30,111 nt of DNA, from positions 1 to 30,111 of the IMG/VR virus record IMGVR_UViG_3300042691_040569, one strand, 5' to 3'. This document shows, in pieces, positions 16,454-22,742 of the stretch (position 1 is its first letter; the number at the start of each line of letters is the position of its first letter). Under the pieces are notes generated by a model. It saw only the letters and a list, made by a program, of their open reading frames with translations. It was not told where the DNA came from and made no database searches. The stretch is from a virus. The translations under genes were made by a program, and so were the position numbers.

Positions 16454-16512
16454 AATCAAAATTCTCCGATCAACTTTCTTAAGTATAAATCAGGTTGAAA
16501 ATAAAGTCAAGC

Positions 16513-16818
16513 TCATTCCTTGGCCTCCGTGAGCTTGATGGGCTTGCCGCAGGATGGGCACTCTTCGTAAGCGCTAAAAAACCACTTGCAATTTTCATTG
16601 CAAGCGCCCTGATACCAGTCCGAAGGTGTCATTCGCCACTCACACACAGCGGACGTAGGATCGGTGGCGGATGTTTGGGGGAAGCTTTCGACCTCCCCCG
16701 GCACGCTTTCGGCATGCCCACCCGCCACCTTCTCGTTGCGCAGTCGCTCGTTTTCTGCGCGTAACTGTTTGTTCTCCGTGGATAGTATGTCAGTGGTCAT
16801 TTTCTTATCATTACTCAT
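16513..16818 (-). CDS. Coiled-coil plus zinc-ribbon protein
   Basis: 101 aa, GGAG 7 nt before ATG. An N-terminal coiled coil (LSTENKQLRAENERLRNEK), a flexible Gly/Pro/Ser linker, then CEWRM, CNENCKWFF and CPSCGKPIKL, a Cys pattern shared with genes at 14666 and 27188. It ends EAKE with the TGA inside an ATG, but here that ATG leads to only nine codons, so the partner gene is missing. G+C-rich compared with its surroundings. Confidence 0.75.
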   Translation of the reverse strand: MSNDKKMTTDILSTENKQLRAENERLRNEKVAGGHAESVPGEVESFPQTSATDPTSAVCEWRMTPSDWYQGACNENCKWFFSAYEECPSCGKPIKLTEAKE

Positions 16819-16836
16819 CGATATTCTCCTTCTATT

Positions 16837-17079
16837 TTAATCAATATAGGTCATAGCTATCCAAGTTCCAAAAGCACCACCTAAAGCCATTGGTATGATA
16901 GCATAATTGTTAGAGGTATATTGTAAAACAAGAACCGCAGAAAGTACAGGAATAATAGCAGCCCAAACACAAGCTTTTAACTTATTATTATTAGCAATAG
17001 ACTGTGTGTATTTTGTCCATGCTATATCTAAAACAACATATATAAAAAACACAATAACAAATAATATCAAATCATTCAT
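16837..17079 (-). CDS. Small inner-membrane protein, three helices
   Basis: 80 aa from MNDLILFVIVFFIYVV at 17079, in ATGA overlap with the C39-like gene. Three hydrophobic segments are visible: residues 1-20, about 31-48 (ACVWAAIIPVLSAVLVLQ) and about 55-75 (IIPMALGGAFGTWIAM). Similar small membrane proteins occur in many T4-like phages. Its coupling to the peptidase gene may mean the two act together. Confidence 0.75.
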   Translation of the reverse strand: MNDLILFVIVFFIYVVLDIAWTKYTQSIANNNKLKACVWAAIIPVLSAVLVLQYTSNNYAIIPMALGGAFGTWIAMTYID

Positions 17080-17591
17080 CTTGTCAACTTTCTTCTTGGT
17101 CCTATGGAAACTCCCCATCGATGATAGATTTTACCATCAGAGGATATGTCTCTCCATCTACCATAGAAGTCTTCCTTTTTCAATCCCTTTTTTTTCTTTT
17201 TAGATGATGGATCAGAGAGATAGATTTTGTTTTTGTCATATCCCATGACAACTGCATAATGACCATTATCCCATGTCTTATGATAGTTTGTCTCAGATGG
17301 TTTATAAGACCAATCTTGATAGGCTACTATTACAGGAAACCCTTTGTCAAGAAGTTTTTCCAAATCTTCTATCGTCATATCGTGTTTTTGTTTTATTCTA
17401 AAGCGTCTGTCTCTAAAATATTTCACAAGAATTTCTGGTGAAACTCCTTCATCAGGATCTGCACCTAGCCTTCTTATCATTACTTTTTCTCTTGCTTTAT
17501 AACCATAATACTTTAAAATCACAGTCGCACAGGCAGGACCACATGAATAATTTGTAGATTGTATTATACTAGGAACATCCAACAAAATCAT
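17076..17591 (-). CDS. C39-like cysteine peptidase
   Basis: 171 aa. It has the full C39/papain-like set: Q11 in IIQSTNYSCGPACATVIL (oxyanion hole), C17 nucleophile followed by GPA, H111 in GHYAVVMGYD and D127 in LSDPSS. In bacteria C39 domains cut double-glycine leaders of bacteriocins, usually fused to an ABC transporter. Here the domain stands alone with no signal peptide or membrane segment, and it is coupled to a small membrane protein. GGAGG lies before the ATG. The substrate is unknown; a host peptide, a phage leader or a polyglycine-type bond are possible. Early-type expression is inferred from the promoter at 17974. Confidence 0.85.
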   Translation of the reverse strand: MILLDVPSIIQSTNYSCGPACATVILKYYGYKAREKVMIRRLGADPDEGVSPEILVKYFRDRRFRIKQKHDMTIEDLEKLLDKGFPVIVAYQDWSYKPSETNYHKTWDNGHYAVVMGYDKNKIYLSDPSSKKKKKGLKKEDFYGRWRDISSDGKIYHRWGVSIGPRRKLTR

Positions 17592-17616
17592 GTGTAACCT
17601 CCAAAATCTCCTATAT

Positions 17617-17805
17617 TTAGTAGTTGAAAATCCATTTTATCTGGTGATATGCTACAGTTCTAAAGTCAATGGTCCCATCTTCTTTTTGCAGAGTAAGATC
17701 CACTCTTGATGTATCTTTTGGCAGATCCTCACGAACATACTCAAGAACACGATATGTTCTGTTCAAGTCTTCCCATTTATCGTTTTCTATTTGAATGTAC
17801 TTCAT
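17617..17805 (-). CDS. Hypothetical small protein
   Basis: 62 aa (MKYIQIENDKWEDLNRTYRV ... DLTLQKEDGTIDFRTVAYHQ). A single beta-rich domain without known motifs. It begins 2 nt after the stop of the small membrane protein gene. Confidence 0.65.
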   Translation of the reverse strand: MKYIQIENDKWEDLNRTYRVLEYVREDLPKDTSRVDLTLQKEDGTIDFRTVAYHQIKWIFNY

Positions 17806-17807
17806 TT

Positions 17808-17951
17808 TTAATTATGAATTCCCTTAAAAAAGAAGTCAAAAATCTGAAACATACCTAAAAACCATGGAAAAAGTATGGCAATTCCAATAGAAATAAGTGT
17901 GGTATAAGAGATGTAAAACTCTTTTTCCTGTAAAGTATCTTCATATTTCAT
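17808..17951 (-). CDS. Tiny membrane protein, first gene of the accessory operon
   Basis: 47 aa with one strong membrane segment (YTTLISIGIAILFPWFLGMF) and an aromatic C-terminus. AGGAG lies 8 nt upstream of the ATG and a sigma70-type promoter is directly in front. Function unknown. Confidence 0.75.
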   Translation of the reverse strand: MKYEDTLQEKEFYISYTTLISIGIAILFPWFLGMFQIFDFFFKGIHN

Positions 17952-17973
17952 ATGAACTTCTCCTTTTCATTTT

Positions 17974-18001
17974 AGATTAGCACTTATTTTTATCTTGTCA
18001 A
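17974..18001 (-). promoter_or_regulatory. Sigma70-type promoter for the 17951-11644 accessory operon
   Basis: TTGACA (18001-17996), 16-bp spacer, TAATCT (17979-17974) on the minus strand. It is positioned about 25 nt before the first small gene. It lies back to back with a late-type motif for the plus strand. Confidence 0.7.
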
Positions 18002-18010
18002 CAGTTGTTT

Positions 18011-18018
18011 CATAAATA
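18011..18018 (+). promoter_or_regulatory. Probable late promoter for the gp25-gp6 operon
   Basis: CATAAATA, one mismatch to the T4 late consensus. Predicted transcription start at about 18024, giving a 20-nt leader with AAAAAGG before the gp25 ATG. Confidence 0.6.
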
Positions 18019-18043
18019 AAATATCAGGATAAAAAGGTTAAAA

Positions 18044-18463
18044 ATGACACAAAGGTCTCAATATATATTAACTACACCAAAAAAAGCAAAGTATTCTGAT
18101 TTTACCATGAATCTGGATGCACATCCAGATACAAAACAAATATTTTTGTTCACAGATGTCAACTCCGTGAAAAGATCATTAAGAAATCTTATTTTTACGG
18201 ATAAATATGAGAGATTCTTTAATCCCAATCTTGGTTGTGGAATAAGATCTCTTCTGTTTGATAATATGACTCCAGAAACTTTGATTCGAGTCAAGGACGT
18301 AATAAAGGAAACTATAGAAAATTATGAGCCAAGAGTATCTATCGTTGAAATAGAAGTTTTAGGTCACGAAGATCAAAATGCTGTTACGATAAATCTTGTT
18401 TTTGAAATAATAAATATTCCAGAAAGACAATTCCTGCAAATCGATGTAAATAGGGCAAGATAA
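18044..18463 (+). CDS. 25: Baseplate wedge protein gp25 (sheath initiator-like)
   Basis: 139 aa. It has the gp25/TssE pattern: KRSLRNLIFTDKYERFFNPN, GCGIRSLLFDNMTPET, the hallmark ENYEPRVSI (EPR motif) and a final LVFEIINIPE strand. T4 gp25 is 132 aa and links the baseplate wedge to the first sheath ring. It is followed after 1 nt by the small capsid-targeting-like gene and then gp6, its partner in the wedge. Confidence 0.93.
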   Translation: MTQRSQYILTTPKKAKYSDFTMNLDAHPDTKQIFLFTDVNSVKRSLRNLIFTDKYERFFNPNLGCGIRSLLFDNMTPETLIRVKDVIKETIENYEPRVSIVEIEVLGHEDQNAVTINLVFEIINIPERQFLQIDVNRAR

Positions 18464-18464
18464 A

Positions 18465-18629
18465 ATGAAAACTTTTAAAGAATTTTTAAGCGACGAATCT
18501 CTAAATGAAGACGTAAAACCATTTGGGTGGATTTGGGGAGGATGGGATAAATTTAACAGAATGATTAAATCTTTTTATATTAGAAAACCAAAAGCTAGAC
18601 CACCAAGAGTTAGACCTTCTAAACGCTAA
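18465..18629 (+). CDS. Small basic peptide with T4-type capsid-targeting N-terminus (internal head protein candidate)
   Basis: 54 aa. The N-terminus MKTFKEFLSD matches the ten-residue capsid-targeting sequence of T4 internal proteins (MKTYQEFIAE) at five identical and several similar positions. It is followed by ESLNED, a near match to the LxE cut site of the prohead protease, after which a basic, Trp-rich tail remains (GWIWGGWDKF ... KARPPRVRPSKR). In T4 such proteins enter the prohead, are trimmed and are injected with the DNA. The gene stands between gp25 and gp6 in the late operon. The motif is seen; packaging is inferred. Confidence 0.7.
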   Translation: MKTFKEFLSDESLNEDVKPFGWIWGGWDKFNRMIKSFYIRKPKARPPRVRPSKR

Positions 18630-18644
18630 AAAAGGAAAACAAAT

Positions 18645-20396
18645 TTGTCAAACTCTTCATTATCAGTTGTAGCACTCGATTTTGCAACACTAAGAAACTC
18701 GCTTAAAACATATCTTCAGAATCAAGATAGATTCAGGGATTATGATTTTGAGGGATCAAACATGTCTGTTCTTTTAGACATTTTATCCTATAATACATTT
18801 CACAATGCATTCTATCTAAACATGATAGGAAACGAAATGTTTCTTGACTCTGCAATCATGAGAGATTCCATTATCTCTCACGCCAAAGAGTTGAACTATA
18901 CACCAAGATCAAATCTTTCGTCAAGAGCAAATGTAAATATTAAAATTACAACAACAAACGGTAGTAAGGGTGCAGTAATACCTCAGTACACAAGTTTTAC
19001 TGGTAGAATTGGCTCAAACACCTTTACATTCTCTACCAATACTGCTACAACAGCCGTTTCAAATACAAATGTAATCCTAGCAGAAAATGTAGAACTCTTT
19101 GAGGGTATTCTAAACTCAGATCAGTTTATTTACAACTCATCAAACACGGCACAGAAATTTATTTTATCAAACCCAGACGTTGACACTTCTTCTATTTCTG
19201 TTAATGTGGTAGAAGACGGCGGTTCAAGGTCATATCTCTATCAACAGACAACATCTCTTTTTGATCTTACATCAAACTCTCAGGTTTTCTTTATTCAGGG
19301 AGCATTTGACGGTAAATATGAACTTGTCTTTGGTGATGGAGTAAATGGAAGAACTCCAAAAGATGGTGCCGTTATCATTGCAACCTATAGAATATCATCT
19401 GGTGATCTTCCAAACAACATCTTTTCTTTTGCTTCAGATGGAAGCATAGACGGTCATGCTAATGTAATCATTACAGTAAACGATGCCTCATCTGGTGGTG
19501 CCTATGCAGAAACTACAGAGTCAATAAGATTTAATGCACCAAGACACTTTACAACTCAGGAAAGATGTGTTACCGCAGATGATTATGAAATTCTTCTTCT
19601 TGAAGAGTTTCCAGAAATTCTTGATGTTTCAGTTGTAGGTGGTGAGACTCTAGATCCTCCACAGTATGGAAAGGTTTCTGTAACAGTTGCTCTTGACAAC
19701 ATTACAGGAATACCAGAGAGTAAAAAGAAACAGTTCTATGACTTTCTTGCTCCTAGGTCTCCTCTATCCATAACACCAATCTTTAACAATGCAGATTATT
19801 TGTATGTTGGTGTTGACTGTATTGTCAACTACAATTTCAATGCAACATCTGTTGACTCTTCTTATATAAGAACTCTTGCCTATAACCAAATTGTTTCTTA
19901 TAATAATGCAGCCATAAATGGTTTCAAGAAAACTCTTAGATATTCACAGCTTGTGCGTGTAATAGATCTTGCAGATTCTTCTATTGTATCAAATTCAACT
20001 GATTTGAAAATGATAAAAAGAATCGAACCAACATTAAGATTAGGACAGAATTGGTCATTCTCATTTGACCAAGAACTATCAACAAATGTGGATAATATTG
20101 TTTCCTCTGATATTTTTGTTTACCAAAATCAATCAGTAAAATTAATGGATGATGGTAATGGTGTTATTAATCTTGTTACGACAACTGGTGCAATTCTATT
20201 TCCAATAGGTACTGTGAATTACACAACAGGGCGAGTGTCCTTAACTAATTTGACAGTAGATCTTTTGACTTCTGGATTGAATTACCTACAGATTTTTGCA
20301 GTTTCAAAGTCAAAAGACATTTCCTCAATTCAGAACGTGATTTTAAGAATAGATACGAATAATATAAATATTACAGTCAACGCATTAAGAATTTAA
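18645..20396 (+). CDS. 6: Baseplate wedge protein gp6 (baseplate J-like)
   Basis: 583 aa from a TTG start with AAAGGA upstream; no in-frame ATG exists before residue 40. Landmarks: FRDYDFEGSNMSVLLDILSY, NTFHNAFYLNMIGNEMFLDS, the central FGDGVNGRTPKDG of the baseplate-J core, and FTTQERCVTADDYEILLLEE followed by FPEI. These define gp6, the backbone of the baseplate inner ring with gp25 and gp53. T4 gp6 is 660 aa. Confidence 0.93.
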   Translation: MSNSSLSVVALDFATLRNSLKTYLQNQDRFRDYDFEGSNMSVLLDILSYNTFHNAFYLNMIGNEMFLDSAIMRDSIISHAKELNYTPRSNLSSRANVNIKITTTNGSKGAVIPQYTSFTGRIGSNTFTFSTNTATTAVSNTNVILAENVELFEGILNSDQFIYNSSNTAQKFILSNPDVDTSSISVNVVEDGGSRSYLYQQTTSLFDLTSNSQVFFIQGAFDGKYELVFGDGVNGRTPKDGAVIIATYRISSGDLPNNIFSFASDGSIDGHANVIITVNDASSGGAYAETTESIRFNAPRHFTTQERCVTADDYEILLLEEFPEILDVSVVGGETLDPPQYGKVSVTVALDNITGIPESKKKQFYDFLAPRSPLSITPIFNNADYLYVGVDCIVNYNFNATSVDSSYIRTLAYNQIVSYNNAAINGFKKTLRYSQLVRVIDLADSSIVSNSTDLKMIKRIEPTLRLGQNWSFSFDQELSTNVDNIVSSDIFVYQNQSVKLMDDGNGVINLVTTTGAILFPIGTVNYTTGRVSLTNLTVDLLTSGLNYLQIFAVSKSKDISSIQNVILRIDTNNINITVNALRI

Positions 20397-20405
20397 GGAG
20401 CATTC

Positions 20406-21944
20406 ATGCATATCATTAGGTTTGGTAGACCAACTCATAAAAACATGCACCATCAGACTTCAATATATCGTGCTCTTATGGGAAAAGATAATAACCTCTA
20501 TAATCTTCCACAGGCAACTGATAGATATGGACATACTTTTAGACATCAAGAAAAAGACGGTTATTATATTACAACAGGTGAGAGTGATCACGGTCCCTTT
20601 ACTGTAAGAACTCCAATAAATGCAAAAAGCCACTCTGAATCTGAAATTAGTTATCATGGAGTGACAGCTTTAAATGAAGATTCAGGAACCACTCCTGATG
20701 GCCACGAATATTCAATAAAAAAAGTAGGGTTTGGTAGATGGATGTTATCATTTTTGATGAGAGGCTCCAATAAACCAATTACAAGAGAGTTTAAATCAAA
20801 GGATCAAGCCAGAAACACACTTTCAACTCTTCTTAACAATACAAACAAAAAACCAGTTGAGCAACTTGACGAGAGATTTAGAATTCTTGCAAGAATAGGA
20901 AGAGCAGCAGCCGCGATGAGAGCAAAAAATGCTCAAAGGAAAAAGCAAAAGGAAGAAGAAGAAAAAAAGAAAAAAAGAAAGCATTTAGAGGATGATGAAC
21001 TAGAGAGCATGGAAGATGCTCGTGATGCTATGGATAAACAGAAAGAAGATGAAGAGGACGAAAAAGAAATGAAAAATTTAAGAGAAGTTGTTTCTAGAAG
21101 AAAAAAAACAGATGTTACAAAATATGGGCTAAATCCTCCAATGGGAGTTCTTGGGTCAGATCATGAAAACTTTGCGGCGGCGAAAAAGCATGAAGAAGAA
21201 GTAAAAAAACATGTACAACATTTTAATAATCACGGACATGAAACTACAACAGAGGTGATAAAAAGCCGTACTCATTTTATTACAAGAATTCATCATCCTA
21301 GCCATCCAAACAGTCCATATACGGATGTAAAACATGAAATTCCTCATCCTCCACAAGAAAGAATAAGAATTACAAACGAATCTCATATACCAAAAATCAA
21401 AACACCAAAAGTTACAAATCTTTATGAGACTTATGCAAAAGTCTATGCTAAGGATAAGTTTGGTCTTGACTTGCAAGAAGCTAATGACGAAAATAAATTA
21501 ATGTCTATTGATGAATTCTCTGATAAAATAAAAAAGATAACAAAAATGCACTTGAAAGAAGCAGGATTAGGTAGTTTATATTATGAAAACCCTATTGATA
21601 GAAATGCAGTAGACGGACAAGCCACGGCTAATATATGTGGAGCCAAATATGGTAAAAAAGTAGGAGACGAAACTCAATATGGGTTACACGTATCTCACGT
21701 ATGGGATAATAAAAAAAGGTGGTTTTCTGGAAACTCTTTGCATAGTATAGAAGTTGGGCATTGGGACAATCCAGAAAACGGATATGTTTCTCAAAGTTGG
21801 AATTCTTCTCCTCCAACAAATTGGAGATCTTTGAGTCATATTAGCGATATAATAGAAAATCATGTCAAAGAACTTAAAAATAAAATGATAAAAGGTGGTG
21901 TCCTGAAAGTTCAATCAACTCTTCAAGAAAAAAAAAAGTTTTAG
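20406..21944 (+). CDS. Multidomain late protein of unknown function; zero-frame part of a probable -1 frameshift pair
   Basis: 512 aa, AAGGAG upstream. Residues 90-150 form a compact domain preceded by LNED. Residues 160-230 are a very charged Lys/Glu helix with long coiled-coil potential. There is a His-rich middle, then LQEA (356) and LKEA (383), both T4 prohead-protease-like motifs, and a final domain 386-500 with several Trp. It ends at TAG right after a run of ten A. A slip of -1 there would join it to the frame carrying the glutaredoxin-like domain, giving 765 aa. Family not recognised. Confidence 0.6.
   Translation: MHIIRFGRPTHKNMHHQTSIYRALMGKDNNLYNLPQATDRYGHTFRHQEKDGYYITTGESDHGPFTVRTPINAKSHSESEISYHGVTALNEDSGTTPDGHEYSIKKVGFGRWMLSFLMRGSNKPITREFKSKDQARNTLSTLLNNTNKKPVEQLDERFRILARIGRAAAAMRAKNAQRKKQKEEEEKKKKRKHLEDDELESMEDARDAMDKQKEDEEDEKEMKNLREVVSRRKKTDVTKYGLNPPMGVLGSDHENFAAAKKHEEEVKKHVQHFNNHGHETTTEVIKSRTHFITRIHHPSHPNSPYTDVKHEIPHPPQERIRITNESHIPKIKTPKVTNLYETYAKVYAKDKFGLDLQEANDENKLMSIDEFSDKIKKITKMHLKEAGLGSLYYENPIDRNAVDGQATANICGAKYGKKVGDETQYGLHVSHVWDNKKRWFSGNSLHSIEVGHWDNPENGYVSQSWNSSPPTNWRSLSHISDIIENHVKELKNKMIKGGVLKVQSTLQEKKKF
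21932..21938 (+). promoter_or_regulatory. A AAA AAG slippery heptamer (dnaX-type) in an A10 run
   Basis: The heptamer is in correct register two codons before the zero-frame TAG. The -1 frame continues GTT TTA GAT GAA GGC without a stop to 22702. A possible stem AAAGCA/TGCTTT lies at 21965-21984, rather far downstream. A sequencing or phase-variable change of the A10 run would give the same join. Confidence 0.55.
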
Positions 21945-22702
21945 ATGAAGGCAGAAAAATCAATAAAGCAGTAAGTGGTGCTTTGAAAGGAGCAAGACAA
22001 GGTGCTATCCCAGCAGCAACTGGTTACGTAGGAGCCACTGTTATTGCTCCAGCAGTATTAGGAGTAACTCCCGCTGCACCAGTAGTCTTTGGTGGAATGT
22101 TGGCAAACATTGGTGTAAGAACTGCAATTGGTGCGAGAAAAGGATGGAAGGAAGAAAGAGCCAACGAGGCAGAAGAGCAATATAAAAAATATCAACAAGA
22201 CTTTCATTCAGGAAAAAATGATAAACACCTCGACAGACAATATGAACGCTATTTAAGACTACATAAAAAAGGCCATTCGGAGAATTTAATAGTTAGAACT
22301 GCAAGACGTAAGGGCATACCTTTACCTCCTGCACCACAGCCAAAACCAAAATTACATGGAGAAACAAGACAGGATGATAATATTACGATGAATCCATTTG
22401 ACACTGTAAATGTTCCATTACGCGAATCAAAATTTAAAGGGCATATTTCAATTTACACTCTTTCTGGTTGTGGTCCATGCAGAAGAGCAAAAGAAACGCT
22501 GAAAAAACATGATATTCCACACACAGAATATGATGTCACTGATTCTAAGAGTGACAATTTTAAAAAATTTGATGTAGAACAAAAAAAGTATAAGCATGGT
22601 CATTACGCTCCTCTTATTATTCATCACACTGAAAATGGAGATGTTTATATTGGTGGAAACGATAAACTTATCCCGTATCTCACGAAGCATTCTTTGGTCT
22701 AA
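21938..22702 (+). CDS. Glutaredoxin/thioredoxin-fold protein, read by -1 frameshift from the 512-aa gene
   Basis: The frame has no stop from 21938 on; the only in-frame start is a TTG at 21983 with no ribosome site, so entry from the upstream gene is most likely. Counting from that TTG: residues 8-50 are a Gly/Ala-rich hydrophobic stretch with membrane-insertion potential, 50-125 a basic helical linker, and 152-239 a glutaredoxin-like domain with GHISIYTLSGCGPCRRAKET (CGPC at 163-166), a cis-Pro at 210 (YAPLIIHH) and GGND near the end. CGPC is the thioredoxin active site. LDEG directly after the join and LRES before the redox domain could be cleavage points. Late expression is implied by the operon. 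Confidence 0.65.
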   Translation, partial: VLDEGRKINKAVSGALKGARQGAIPAATGYVGATVIAPAVLGVTPAAPVVFGGMLANIGVRTAIGARKGWKEERANEAEEQYKKYQQDFHSGKNDKHLDRQYERYLRLHKKGHSENLIVRTARRKGIPLPPAPQPKPKLHGETRQDDNITMNPFDTVNVPLRESKFKGHISIYTLSGCGPCRRAKETLKKHDIPHTEYDVTDSKSDNFKKFDVEQKKYKHGHYAPLIIHHTENGDVYIGGNDKLIPYLTKHSLV

Positions 22703-22708
22703 TAAATA
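22701..22708 (+). promoter_or_regulatory. Possible internal late promoter for the 1301-aa gene
   Basis: AATAAATA overlaps the preceding stop codon and lies 34 nt before the ATG at 22743; one mismatch to the T4 late consensus. Confidence 0.45.
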
Positions 22709-22742
22709 AAAATATAAGATTCACGTTACAGAATGAGTAAAC

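Noticed and set aside
21945-21974. ATG at 21945 as start of the glutaredoxin-like frame
   Set aside because: It is in a different frame and stops after nine codons, so it cannot give the redox protein.
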